A DNA stretch of 26,109 nucleotides from Candidatus Merdenecus merdavium (GCA_018715425.1 DVLR01000249.1:1-26109), one strand, 5' to 3'; counted from the first letter of the stretch, positions 1-8,287 are shown. The notes: generated by a model not told the origin, from the sequence alone. A program made the numbers and translations.

Positions 1-40
1 AAGGGACTGGTCCCTTGTAGGGTTTGGGGCAACGCCCCAA
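1..40. repeat. Pair of GC-rich palindromes at window edge
   Basis: Two short hairpins stand side by side in otherwise AT-rich DNA. Positions 1-16 read as AAGGGAC/GTCCCTT arms, and 24-40 as TTGGGGC/GCCCCAA arms around a 3-base loop. They lie beyond the 3' end of the first ABC operon. Neither has a U-tract on the minus strand, so they look more like an intergenic palindromic repeat element than a simple terminator. The window edge may cut the element. No second copy was noticed in this window. Confidence 0.45.
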
Positions 41-71
41 GGTCTAAACTCATCAATATCTACAGTTTTCA

Positions 72-95
72 AGGTTCATCAGAGCCTATTTTTTT
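72..95 (+). terminator. Short intrinsic terminator, plus strand
   Basis: A 6-bp stem (AGGTTC with GAGCCT, one G-U pair, loop ATCA) is followed by A and seven T residues at 89-95. The U-tract is on the plus strand, so it would end a transcript entering from before the window, not the minus-strand ABC operon that ends at 125. No plus-strand gene is visible upstream within the window. Confidence 0.4.
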
Positions 96-124
96 GACTC
101 CATTTTTTCATAAATCATTTGACA

Positions 125-952
125 CTACCAACCTTTAATAGCTCCTGTTAACATACCTTCTTGAACTTTTTCATGGAAGAAAATATAGATAACAATCATC
201 GGTATTACAGCCACTATTATACATGCAAATATTGGTCCTAATGACACTTTATATCCACCAGTAAAAGTCAGCATTGCCCTAGCAACCGTGTATTTATTTT
301 GATCGGACATCAACAGCATACCAAAGATAAGTTCTCCATATCCCGCTATGAATGCCAGGATTGCCTCTGTGCTGATAATTGGTGTGCATACAGGAAGTAA
401 AACCTTAAACAAAATTTGACGATCATTACAACCATCGATTAAAGCCGCTTCATCAAGCTCTTTACTCACTCCATTTAAGTAACCTGTAAATAAAAAGATA
501 GCCTGTGAAAGAGCAAATGCTGTATAAACCAAGATTAAAAACCAACTTTCATTTTTGCCATGTACAGCAGTTGCCATACTTGAAATTGGAATAATAGTAC
601 AATGAATCGGCACCATAACTCCTATTAAAAACATAGTATAAATAATCTTACTGCCTAAAAACTTTTTTCTTGATAATACATAAGCCGCCAACATTCCTAT
701 TAGTATGGTTAAAACCGTTGATGAGAAGGCGAAAAACAAAGAATTCCCTACGGCTTGAAGAATATAGGCAGATGCAAATGCCTGTGTATAGTTTGACCAT
801 ATGAATCGATCAGGCAATTTAAACATTCCAAGTGTAATACCTTGATTATCTTTTACTGAAGATAAAAAGGTAATAAATAAAGGAAAGATCGTTACTATCA
901 TCCAAAAGATTGCAAATAAGTAGATAAAAAACTTTCCAATTTTTCGTTTCAT
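125..952 (-). CDS. Sugar ABC transporter permease, MalG type
   Basis: Inner-membrane permease of a CUT1-type carbohydrate importer, one half of the translocation channel. The 275-residue protein has a short cytoplasmic N-terminus, a first membrane helix at about residues 8-30, and several further hydrophobic helices. The EAA loop that docks the ATPase is at about 167-190 (DEAALIDGCN). Length and topology are normal for MalG/AraQ-like proteins. The ATG overlaps the stop of the upstream permease by 4 bases (ATGA), and GGGGAG lies 8 bases before it, so translation is probably coupled. It is the last gene of the operon inside the window. No ATPase gene accompanies it, so a shared MsmX/MsmK-like ATPase is probably used. 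The substrate cannot be read from the sequence. Confidence 0.93.
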   Translation of the reverse strand: MKRKIGKFFIYLFAIFWMIVTIFPLFITFLSSVKDNQGITLGMFKLPDRFIWSNYTQAFASAYILQAVGNSLFFAFSSTVLTILIGMLAAYVLSRKKFLGSKIIYTMFLIGVMVPIHCTIIPISSMATAVHGKNESWFLILVYTAFALSQAIFLFTGYLNGVSKELDEAALIDGCNDRQILFKVLLPVCTPIISTEAILAFIAGYGELIFGMLLMSDQNKYTVARAMLTFTGGYKVSLGPIFACIIVAVIPMIVIYIFFHEKVQEGMLTGAIKGW

Positions 953-1836
953 CCTTCGTTCTCCCCTCGTTTTAATAATTTATTAACCGATATACTTAAG
1001 AACACTCCTAAAATTAGAAGAAGTACACCTATAGCACTAGATTTTCCGAAAAACTTAAAGGTAAATGCCTCGTTATACAATAAAGATGCTGGAACCTCTG
1101 ATGAATGATTTGGCCCACCTTTTGTCATAGCCCAGACTAGATCAAATGCTTTTAAGCATCCCGTTATACATAGAATCGAAAATATTTTAAAGGATTCCTT
1201 ACTCAGTGGTATAGAAATGTAACGAAGTCTTTGGATTCCTGTACACCCATCTAGTTCTGCTGCTTCGTAAATATCACTTGGTATAGATACCAAACCTGCT
1301 GCAAAAATAAGCATATTATAGCCAGCATACATCCATTCATTTACCAATATGATGCACCAGATATTCAGTCCTGGTGTAGAAAGCCATTCGCGACACCACT
1401 TTTCTAGCCCCACCCATCGTAAAAATTCATTTACGGCACCAAAAGAGGGATTTAATATATATACCCACATCAAAGCCACGGCTGTAGTTGATAGCATCAC
1501 TGGCATAAAGTATGCAGTTTTCATTAGCTTTGTTCCTCTTAGTTTAGAAGTAATGATCAGTGCTAACCCAAAAGACAAAGGCATTAGAATAAAAAATCCA
1601 CCAATAATAAAAAACAATGAATTGAGTAACGAACGATAGAATGCCTCATTTTGCAACACCTGTTTATAATTCTTTAACCCTACAAAGGTTTTTGGTGCTC
1701 CATAAATCCCTTTCCAACTCTGAAAGGATAGCACAATCGTATTACAAACTGGATATAGTATAAAAACAAAAAATAGAATCAGTGCAGGTGCTAGAAATAA
1801 TATGCATGTGATTTTCGATGATGTTTTCTTCTTCAA
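949..1836 (-). CDS. Sugar ABC transporter permease, MalF type (TTG start proposed)
   Basis: Second permease of the first CUT1-type importer. An N-terminal basic stretch is followed by a membrane helix (about ten residues after the proposed start) and further helices. An EAA loop with YEAAELDGC faces the cytoplasm. The longest frame begins at an ATG at 1905, overlapping the binding-protein gene by 14 bases with only a weak ribosome site. A TTG at 1834-1836 has a perfect AAGGAGG eight bases upstream and gives a 295-residue protein starting MKKKTSSK, a normal MalF-type N-terminus. I therefore prefer the TTG, which leaves a 55-base gap after the binding-protein gene. The family call is secure; the start is the uncertain part. 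Confidence 0.9.
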   Translation of the reverse strand: MKKKTSSKITCILFLAPALILFFVFILYPVCNTIVLSFQSWKGIYGAPKTFVGLKNYKQVLQNEAFYRSLLNSLFFIIGGFFILMPLSFGLALIITSKLRGTKLMKTAYFMPVMLSTTAVALMWVYILNPSFGAVNEFLRWVGLEKWCREWLSTPGLNIWCIILVNEWMYAGYNMLIFAAGLVSIPSDIYEAAELDGCTGIQRLRYISIPLSKESFKIFSILCITGCLKAFDLVWAMTKGGPNHSSEVPASLLYNEAFTFKFFGKSSAIGVLLLILGVFLSISVNKLLKRGENEG

Positions 1837-1891
1837 GTAACATTCCTCCTTATATTTCTTGCTTAAGCTCTTTTTAAACCACTGTTTGTTA

Positions 1892-3247
1892 TTATTCTCC
1901 ACCATACTCTTTCATTCGGTTTGTAATATTTGTGGCACATTGCTCTGCGGAGTCTCCCATTGCGATTCCTTGCAGGGAAGATCTTACGGTATCCAACATA
2001 TGGGATTCTGGGTCATAGTTTTGAATATCAGTCCTTAAATCTGTTATCTCCTTTTGAATTTCAATTACTTGATCTAAAAGTGGGTTTTCAGGTGAGTTTT
2101 CTGTTTTTTCAAATTTAACAGGAACAATAGTTTGTGCAACTTCATCTAATTCCTGAAAATATTCGGGCGATGTAATAAACTTTAAAAATTCTACAGATGC
2201 TTCAATTTCTTTCTCTGATTTATTTAATTTTGAAACAAAAAACATATCAGAAGCTCCCCCTTGGGCATAGTTTTTACAGGATTCATCCCCATACGGAAAA
2301 GCTACTACACCTACCTTATCATAAAAATCCGTTCCATATAATTCATTTGCAATAAACCAACTACCGTTATAATGCATAGCAACATTTCCTTCTATAAATT
2401 GGGCATTTTCCGATACCGAATCTGTATCCAAAATATTTTCACCGAAATATCCTTTTTCAACCATATCCACCATTACCTGATAAGTCTCTTTCATTTTTTC
2501 ACTATCATAAGAAAGCTCTCTGTTAGCCAACTGATCGACTGCATCCACTCCTAATGTCTTAATAACTAAGCTGCTATGGAAATGTCCAAATCGATAAGGG
2601 TCTTTTTCACCTACTTGAAAAGGCAAAATCCCCATATCTTTAAATGTTTTGGATAATTCCATCATATCATCAATGGATTTTGGTGGTTCAACATCTGCCT
2701 GTTCAAATAACTCTTTGTTATAAAACAGGGTTACCATATATGTCTTAAATGGAACTGCATAAATACCATCATAGCCTTCATATTCTGTCATACTCCAAAA
2801 GGACTCATAAAAATTATTATACCAACTACTATCATCCGCCTTTAAATATGGTTCTAAATCGACTAACGCATCGGATTCCAAGTAATCCAAACATCTACTA
2901 CCACCATATTCTAAGAATACATTTGGAGTATCACCGTTAGCAAAAGAAGTTCTTAACTTATCTAAATAATCGGATTCTGTAGCGATATTATCCATTTCTA
3001 TAGTGATGCCGTTATCTAGATTATTAAATTCCTCTACCTTTTTTCTATATAAATTTTCATCTTCGTTATCACTTGAATAACGTGTCGCTACCGTAATAGT
3101 AATATTGTCCTCGCTTTCTTTTGAGTTTTCTCCAACATTAATATTGGTATTATCATTTTTTTCTTGTCCGTTTCCATTCCCGCATCCCGTAACACTACCT
3201 GCTATCATTAGTAAAGCAATTGCTATTGATAGTATCTTTCTTTTCAT
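1892..3247 (-). CDS. Sugar-binding lipoprotein of ABC importer (family 1 SBP)
   Basis: Extracellular solute-binding lipoprotein that captures a carbohydrate and delivers it to the two permeases encoded just downstream. The frame opens at 3274, but the ATG at 3247 has GGAAGGAG a few bases upstream and begins a classic signal peptide (MKRKILSIAIALLMIAG). A lipobox, VTGC, follows, with a Ser/Asn/Glu-rich linker after the cysteine. The 451-residue length and the NVFLEYGG, YNKELFEQA and MHYNGSWF segments fit bacterial extracellular solute-binding protein family 1. It is the first gene of the operon and has its own strong promoter and operator upstream. The sugar is unknown, because no glycosidase accompanies this operon inside the window. 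Confidence 0.93.
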   Translation of the reverse strand: MKRKILSIAIALLMIAGSVTGCGNGNGQEKNDNTNINVGENSKESEDNITITVATRYSSDNEDENLYRKKVEEFNNLDNGITIEMDNIATESDYLDKLRTSFANGDTPNVFLEYGGSRCLDYLESDALVDLEPYLKADDSSWYNNFYESFWSMTEYEGYDGIYAVPFKTYMVTLFYNKELFEQADVEPPKSIDDMMELSKTFKDMGILPFQVGEKDPYRFGHFHSSLVIKTLGVDAVDQLANRELSYDSEKMKETYQVMVDMVEKGYFGENILDTDSVSENAQFIEGNVAMHYNGSWFIANELYGTDFYDKVGVVAFPYGDESCKNYAQGGASDMFFVSKLNKSEKEIEASVEFLKFITSPEYFQELDEVAQTIVPVKFEKTENSPENPLLDQVIEIQKEITDLRTDIQNYDPESHMLDTVRSSLQGIAMGDSAEQCATNITNRMKEYGGE

Positions 3248-3357
3248 ACTTTCTCCTTCCATAAGACTCGTCAAAGTCTATTCTGATTACCCTTCACATA
3301 TATGAAAGGTTTTTTCTTAATAGTTACTTTTTGCATACTTTTTAAATGTTTTTGCAA

Positions 3358-3373
3358 CATGAAACGTTTCGTG
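3358..3373. promoter_or_regulatory. LacI-type operator O1 at the ABC operon start
   Basis: The core GAAACGTTTC at 3361-3370 is a perfect 10-bp palindrome with a central CG. It extends to a 16-bp dyad (CATGAAAC/GTTTCGTG) with one mismatched pair. This is the shape of LacI/GalR-family operators. It lies just downstream of the predicted transcription start of the ABC operon, where a bound repressor would block initiation or early elongation. Confidence 0.7.
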
Positions 3374-3384
3374 ATGTTTTATTA

Positions 3385-3413
3385 ATTATACTTATCTTTT
3401 ATTTTGTTGTCAA
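3385..3413 (-). promoter_or_regulatory. Consensus sigma-A promoter of ABC operon 1
   Basis: On the minus strand a perfect TTGACA (3413-3408) is followed after 17 bases by a perfect TATAAT (3390-3385). Predicted start of transcription is near 3378. Such a strong promoter would be expected to need tight repression, which the adjacent operator can supply. Confidence 0.85.
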
Positions 3414-3497
3414 TACATTCTATCTTTTTTGTCCGTTATATTTAATTATACATATGAATTTTTGTGCATTTATACTAATGAAAATACACTATACAAC

Positions 3498-3507
3498 AAA
3501 ACGTTTC
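3498..3507. promoter_or_regulatory. LacI-type operator O2, auxiliary site
   Basis: AAAACGTTTC matches the O1 core at nine of ten positions and is flanked by CG on the right. It lies 18-19 bases upstream of the predicted lacI -35 box. Its centre is 137 bp from the O1 centre, close to 13 turns of DNA, so a tetrameric or paired repressor could loop between them. Confidence 0.55.
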
Positions 3508-3526
3508 GCTTTTCTTTGCTAACATA

Positions 3527-3555
3527 TTGCAATATTGACTTTTAGATAGTATACT
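3527..3555 (+). promoter_or_regulatory. Promoter of the lacI-type gene at 3646
   Basis: TTGCAA (3527-3532) and TATACT (3550-3555) are separated by 17 bases on the plus strand. Predicted start is near 3562, giving a leader of about 85 bases. Two -35 matches and one -10 match deviate from consensus only slightly. Confidence 0.55.
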
Positions 3556-3645
3556 AAATGAATTAGAAACTTCTTTGACGCTCTTCAAAATGAACTTTTA
3601 CAATTGTCCAAAAGAACTTCAATCTTTTGAAAGGGGAGACGTGCT

Positions 3646-4668
3646 ATGAGTGTAACAATTAAAGATATTGCTAATGACACAAATTTATCATTAGCAACGA
3701 TCTCGAAATACCTAAATGGAAAAAATATCTTACCAGAAAACCAAGCTTTGATCGAAGCCAGTATTAAAAAGCTAAATTATATGCCAAATAAACAAGCTCG
3801 AATGTTACGTAGTAAAAAAACTAATACTATAGCCATTCTCCTGCCTTCTATCAGTGACTATTTTTGGGGTTCTATATGTAGCTATATTGAAGATTATATG
3901 CAACAACATCATTTTTCTACCATTATAAGCTCCTATAACTCAAAATATCAGAATTACTTAGATGTATTTAGACAATTAATGAGTGCTCAAATTGACGGGG
4001 TAATCATCGTTCCAGAGCTTAATGCACCAATTGCTCTCATAGAATTACTGCAAAATAATCACGTTCCAGTTGTATATCTTGATCAGCTTATAGAATCTCC
4101 TCTTGCAGACGTTGTTACTTCTAATAATTTTCAAGGTGCATATACTGCCACTGAATATTTTATTAAACATGGTCACAAACTACTAGGGGTTATTGCTGGA
4201 GAGAAAGATAGCTATACCACCAAAGAACGGATACGTGGCTTTCATAGTGCTTGTAATGATTATCAAATACCAATAGAAAACAGAATGGTTGTCTGCAGTG
4301 ACTACACTTCTAAAACGGCAGATTTATCATTTAAAAAAATGATGAATCTGGCCACTAGACCAACTGCTATTTTATTTCTGGGATATTTTATGACCATTGC
4401 AGCAATTACTGGATTAAAGAAATATAAAATACATTTGCCAGAGGACTTATCCATTATTAGTTTTGATGATGATGAGATTTTCTCAGCTTTTGATCCACCC
4501 ATTACTGTAGTAGTTCAAAATCTGCAAAAATTAGGATATGAATGTTCAGAATTATTACTAAAAAGAATAAGAAACAATTATTCCAAATTTCCCGAAAGAA
4601 AAATAATCGAAACCAAACTATTAGAACGCCATTCTGTCACGACAAAAAAATACCAGCCGAAAAACTAA
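3646..4668 (+). CDS. LacI/GalR-family transcriptional regulator
   Basis: DNA-binding repressor of the LacI family, 340 residues, the usual family length. The N-terminal helix-turn-helix is at residues 4-23 (IKDIANDTNLSLATISKYLN), followed by the hinge helix region near 45-60. The periplasmic-binding-protein-like sugar sensor begins with TIAILLPSISDYFW and continues to the C-terminus. GGGGAG lies upstream of the ATG. It is read away from the sugar ABC operon, and two AAACGTTT operators lie in the shared promoter region, so it most likely represses that operon and perhaps itself until the imported sugar or a product binds. The inducer is unknown. Its last codons overlap the terminator of the convergent clp cluster. 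Confidence 0.93.
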   Translation: MSVTIKDIANDTNLSLATISKYLNGKNILPENQALIEASIKKLNYMPNKQARMLRSKKTNTIAILLPSISDYFWGSICSYIEDYMQQHHFSTIISSYNSKYQNYLDVFRQLMSAQIDGVIIVPELNAPIALIELLQNNHVPVVYLDQLIESPLADVVTSNNFQGAYTATEYFIKHGHKLLGVIAGEKDSYTTKERIRGFHSACNDYQIPIENRMVVCSDYTSKTADLSFKKMMNLATRPTAILFLGYFMTIAAITGLKKYKIHLPEDLSIISFDDDEIFSAFDPPITVVVQNLQKLGYECSELLLKRIRNNYSKFPERKIIETKLLERHSVTTKKYQPKN

Positions 4669-4689
4669 TTTCAGTTTCTCGGTTGGTAT
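4644..4689 (-). terminator. Intrinsic terminator of the clp cluster, inside the lacI 3' end
   Basis: An 11-bp stem (4650-4660 with 4679-4689, one G-U pair) has a further AAACT/AGTTT pairing inside. Read on the minus strand it is followed by seven U residues from the A-tract at 4644-4650. It therefore terminates transcripts from clpC, which ends at 4700. The left arm and A-tract are coding sequence of the convergent lacI gene (its Lys-Lys-Tyr-Gln-Pro region). On the plus strand the hairpin lacks a good U-tract, though it may still help end lacI. Confidence 0.75.
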
Positions 4690-4699
4690 CCATTTATCA

Positions 4700-7207
4700 T
4701 TAAACTGTGGTGGATGCTGACTCTTCTTGATCCGCTACTACTGTTTCTGTTGTAGTTTTGGGTTTTGCTTTTGCTCTTACTTTAACTTTTACTTCACCAT
4801 CTTTTCCAGTGACTAATAATGTGTCGCCTTCACCAAGATGGCTTTCCAGCATTCTTTCTGCAATGGCATCTTCTAAAGTCGTCTGCAAGACTCTTTGTAA
4901 TGGACGTGCTCCGTATACTGGATCGAAACCTTTATCTGATAAAATATCGATTGCTTTATCATCTACTTTTAATTTAAACCCAAGATCTTTAGAACGTGCA
5001 ATTAAATCATCTAGCATTTTCACAGTGATATCGTGAATGTGTTTCTTTTCAAGTGAATGGAACACAATGGTATCATCTAATCTATTTAAAAACTCTGGTT
5101 GGAAGGTATTTTTTAATTCTTCCATAATACGGTCTTTCATATCTTCCGTTTCCATGGTTTGAGTTGATTCATCTAGAGATGTTCCAAATCCCAAACTCTT
5201 CTTGCCCGAAATATCTCTAGCTCCAACATTGGATGTCATGATAATAATGGTATTTTTGAAGTTTACGGTTCTTCCCTGACCATCTGTCAATCGTCCATCG
5301 TCCATAATCTGTAATAATGCATTCCATACATCAGGATGTGCCTTTTCTATTTCGTCAAATAGGATAATACTATAAGGTTTTCTTCTCACCTTCTCAGTTA
5401 ACTGTCCACCTTCATCATAACCTACATAACCTGGAGGCGAACCAATTAATTTAGATACCGTATGTTTCTCCATATACTCTGACATATCAAGGCGAATAAC
5501 AGCATTTTCATCCTGAAACATAATCTCTGCCAATGCTTTAGAAAGCTCTGTTTTACCAACCCCTGTTGGTCCTAAGAATAAGAAGGTTCCAATTGGTTTT
5601 TGAGGGGATCGGATTCCTGTTCTGCTTCTCCTAATGGCTTTTGCTACAGCATGAACAGCCTCATCTTGTCCAATGACTCTTTTATGAAGACTATCCTCTA
5701 ACTTCATCAATCTCTTTCCTTCATCTTCCGTTAACATCGTCACTGGAACTCCAGTCCAGGATGATACTACTGTTGCTATATCTTCTGCATCAATACCACC
5801 TCTACGATTTCCACTCCAGATCTCTTTTTGGAAGTTTAATTGATCACGAAGGGCTTTTTGTTCATCTCTTAAACGTGCTGCTTCCTCAAAATCTTGGGAT
5901 TGAATTACTTTTTGTTTCTCCACTTGTATTTGATGTATTTTATCATTCATCGCTTTTAGATGTTCTGGAATGGTCATGCTTTCTGCCTTTACACTAGCTG
6001 CAGCTTCGTCAATTAAATCAATGGCTTTATCTGGTAAATAACGATCTTGAATATAACGATTGGATAGCTCCACCGCAGCTTTTATAGCATCATCGGTGAT
6101 TTTTAGTTCGTGGAACTCTTCATATTTAGCTTTAATTCCTGTTAAAATTTGAACCGTTTCTTCTTTAGATGGTTCCTTTACTTCAACTGGTTGGAATCTT
6201 CTTTCTAATGCTGCATCTTTTTCGATATGTTTTTTATATTCTTGAAGGGTGGTTGCTCCAATCACTTGCATTTCCCCTCTTCCAAGTGCAGGCTTTAACG
6301 TATTGGCAGCATCCATAGATCCTTCTGATGATCCTGCCCCAATAATGGTATGAAGTTCATCGATAAAAATAATTACATTTTTAGCTGCTTGAGCTTCTTC
6401 AATATAGGATTTGATTCGCTGTTCAAAATCTCCTCTATATTTTGTTCCAGAAACCATTTTACTTAAATCTAGTGATAAAATTCTTTTATCTATTAAATTC
6501 TTTGGTACATCGCCGTCGACAATCCGTTGAGCCAACCCTTCTGCTATAGCCGTTTTACCTACACCAGGTTCCCCAATCAGCACTGGATTATTTTTAGTTC
6601 GTCTAGATAAGATCTGTACAACTCTCTTAATCTCTTTTTGTCTTCCAATGACAGGATCGAATCCACCTTCCAAAGCAATTGCGGTTAAGTCCTTACTAAA
6701 CTGATCAAGAGTTTCTGTTTTCATCTCTTTTGGATATGGAGCATCTGTCATGGAACTTGGCCATCCAGTTCCCATGGTATCCATCAAATCCTTGATCATA
6801 ACATTCATATCAGCCCCAGCTGATAAAAGAAGTTGTGCTGCTGCACAGTTCTTTTCCAGTAAAATTCCTAAAAATAAATGCTCTGGTTCAATGATATTAT
6901 GATGCAGTTTTTCTGCTTGTTCATAGGCTAGATCAATAACTTGTTGAGCTTCTGCGCTTAAATTGATGATCTTATTCTTAGGCGCATTTTTTGCATCCTC
7001 ATCATATTTATCAATTAAATCTTTGATTAATTCCTTATCAAAACCAGAATGAAGTAACGTCTTTGCACTACTACGATTTTGATCTTCACTAATACTTAAT
7101 AAAATATGCTCACTTCCCGCAAATCCATGCCCCATCTCGGTAGCAAATACCAGAGCACGGCGTATGACTTTCATTGCGTCATCGTTAAATGCCACTTTCT
7201 TATTCAT
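4700..7207 (-). CDS. clpC: ClpC-type AAA+ protease ATPase
   Basis: Hsp100 unfoldase that recognises damaged or tagged proteins, unfolds them with ATP and feeds them to ClpP in the cytoplasm. Domain order in 835 residues: double Clp-N repeat (about 1-145), AAA-1 with Walker A GEPGVGKT at 212-219 and Walker B near 278-284, a UVR-containing middle domain (about 410-465, the ClpC hallmark that binds adaptors), AAA-2 with GPTGVGKT at 546-553 and Walker B at 614-619. The LGF tripeptide at 672-674 is the ClpP-docking loop. A low-complexity Lys/Thr/Glu tail ends the protein. The ATG overlaps the end of the McsA-like gene by 8 bases. It is the last gene of the marR-clpP-mcsA-like-clpC cluster and ends at a strong terminator. 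Confidence 0.96.
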   Translation of the reverse strand: MNKKVAFNDDAMKVIRRALVFATEMGHGFAGSEHILLSISEDQNRSSAKTLLHSGFDKELIKDLIDKYDEDAKNAPKNKIINLSAEAQQVIDLAYEQAEKLHHNIIEPEHLFLGILLEKNCAAAQLLLSAGADMNVMIKDLMDTMGTGWPSSMTDAPYPKEMKTETLDQFSKDLTAIALEGGFDPVIGRQKEIKRVVQILSRRTKNNPVLIGEPGVGKTAIAEGLAQRIVDGDVPKNLIDKRILSLDLSKMVSGTKYRGDFEQRIKSYIEEAQAAKNVIIFIDELHTIIGAGSSEGSMDAANTLKPALGRGEMQVIGATTLQEYKKHIEKDAALERRFQPVEVKEPSKEETVQILTGIKAKYEEFHELKITDDAIKAAVELSNRYIQDRYLPDKAIDLIDEAAASVKAESMTIPEHLKAMNDKIHQIQVEKQKVIQSQDFEEAARLRDEQKALRDQLNFQKEIWSGNRRGGIDAEDIATVVSSWTGVPVTMLTEDEGKRLMKLEDSLHKRVIGQDEAVHAVAKAIRRSRTGIRSPQKPIGTFLFLGPTGVGKTELSKALAEIMFQDENAVIRLDMSEYMEKHTVSKLIGSPPGYVGYDEGGQLTEKVRRKPYSIILFDEIEKAHPDVWNALLQIMDDGRLTDGQGRTVNFKNTIIIMTSNVGARDISGKKSLGFGTSLDESTQTMETEDMKDRIMEELKNTFQPEFLNRLDDTIVFHSLEKKHIHDITVKMLDDLIARSKDLGFKLKVDDKAIDILSDKGFDPVYGARPLQRVLQTTLEDAIAERMLESHLGEGDTLLVTGKDGEVKVKVRAKAKPKTTTETVVADQEESASTTV

Positions 7208-7577
7208 AAACAGCGACCTCCTTCTCTTCTTTTTTTATTTCGTCACGAATCTTTGCCGCTTCTTCATACTGCTCTTTTTCAATGGCGATCTTCAGCTGAT
7301 TCTTTAATATATTTAATTGTCTTTTCTTCTTTATATCACTACTGATAACACGTAAAAACGGGCTATTTCCTAAATCTCTAACTTTACCTTGTCCTTGTGG
7401 TGCCATCCATCCACCTTCTTCCATTCTACTTTGTGCGTAATGCTTGTGTACAGATTCTATATATTGTTTCCATTTATTAGCACATTCTTCACAAATGTGA
7501 ACCTCTTGTTCCATGCCCATCCAGCTAACGATAAAACTAAGGTTGGAATCATTCTCATGACAATATTGGCATTTCAT
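7200..7577 (-). CDS. Short McsA-like zinc/UVR-motif protein
   Basis: Probable adaptor or regulator of ClpC. The frame is open from 7691, but residues before MKCQYCHEN do not resemble the family. The ATG at 7577 has AAAGGA eight to nine bases upstream, so I start there (125 residues); an ATG at 7598 with AAGGA is the alternative. Residues 1-35 carry two CxxC pairs (Cys3/Cys6 and Cys29/Cys32) in the pattern of the McsA N-terminal zinc finger, including VHICEECA. Residues 84-120 form a UVR motif (QYEEAAKIRDEIK), the element by which such proteins contact ClpC. Bacillus McsA has four CxxC motifs and about 185 residues; here the second zinc finger is missing. No arginine kinase gene (mcsB) or ctsR is next to it. 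Confidence 0.8.
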   Translation of the reverse strand: MKCQYCHENDSNLSFIVSWMGMEQEVHICEECANKWKQYIESVHKHYAQSRMEEGGWMAPQGQGKVRDLGNSPFLRVISSDIKKKRQLNILKNQLKIAIEKEQYEEAAKIRDEIKKEEKEVAVYE

Positions 7578-7705
7578 CTCTATCATCCTTTCTTCCATAC
7601 TTCCTTCGTTCCATGTAAATAATTCAACATTTTTACATGACCGAAGGATATTTTCAACTATTATAGACCCATCCTTTGATACTGGGGTCAAAAAACTGTC
7701 TCTAA

Positions 7706-8287
7706 TTATCTCCTTTGTATAATGGAATCAATCAATCCATACTCTTTGGCTTCTTCTGCTTCCATAAAGTAGTCTCTTTCACAATCTTGGACAACTTTTT
7801 CAAAAGGCTGACCAGTATTTTCTGATAATATGGTATTCAAACGTTTCTTTGTTCTCAATATATGCTCTGCCTGAATTTGTATATCTGTTGCCTGTCCTTG
7901 ACTACCACCAGATGGTTGATGAATCATAATTTCTGAGTTTGGAAGAGCAAATCTTTTTCCTTTTGCACCACTGGATAATAAAAACGCCCCCATAGATGCT
8001 GCCATACCAATACAGATTGTAGATACATCTGGTTGAATATATTGCATCGTGTCATAGATAGCAAGACCTGCACTTACCGAACCACCTGGACTGTTAATAT
8101 ACAATTTAATATCTTTTTTAGGATCTTGAGCCTCTAAAAATAGTAACTGGGCCACAATGACGCTTGCAGATGCATCACTTACTTCTTCAGACAGAAGAAC
8201 GATCCTATCATTTAAAAGTCTAGAGAAGATATCGTATGATCGCTCTCCTCTACTCGTTTGTTCTATTACATAAGGTACCATTGCCAT
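7706..8287 (-). CDS. clpP: ATP-dependent Clp protease proteolytic subunit
   Basis: Serine peptidase that forms the degradation chamber used by ClpC or ClpX. The longest frame begins at 8332, but the ATG at 8287 has GAGAGGA about five bases upstream and begins MAMVPYVIEQTSRGERSYD, the usual family N-terminus. That gives 193 residues, the normal length. The catalytic triad is visible as Ser98 (GMAASMGAFL), His123 (MIHQPSGG) and Asp172 (CERDYFM). It lies upstream of the McsA-like and clpC genes in the same direction, an arrangement that would make the chamber and its ATPase together. The 128-base gap to the McsA-like start could hold a further promoter, but I see no clear one. Confidence 0.95.
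   Translation of the reverse strand: MAMVPYVIEQTSRGERSYDIFSRLLNDRIVLLSEEVSDASASVIVAQLLFLEAQDPKKDIKLYINSPGGSVSAGLAIYDTMQYIQPDVSTICIGMAASMGAFLLSSGAKGKRFALPNSEIMIHQPSGGSQGQATDIQIQAEHILRTKKRLNTILSENTGQPFEKVVQDCERDYFMEAEEAKEYGLIDSIIQRR

Larger units (their letters stand above)
3248..3645. other. Divergent control region of ABC operon 1 and lacI
   Basis: This 398-base AT-rich gap carries no gene. It holds a minus-strand consensus promoter, a plus-strand promoter and two related palindromic operators, each listed separately. The predicted ABC leader is about 130 bases long (roughly 3378 down to 3247). I see no strong hairpin in it. Confidence 0.7.

Noticed and set aside
3360..3373. O1 read as a catabolite (cre) site
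   Set aside because: The spacing between the TG-A-A part and the central CG is one base short of the cre consensus; a dedicated LacI-family operator fits better.
7578..7691. 38-residue N-terminal extension of the McsA-like frame
   Set aside because: No similarity to the family before the first CxxC and a better-placed ribosome site at the internal ATG.
7660..7700. GGTCAAA next to the McsA-like frame as a possible CtsR box
   Set aside because: Only one heptad matches; the required tandem second heptad is absent, and it lies after clpP rather than at a promoter.
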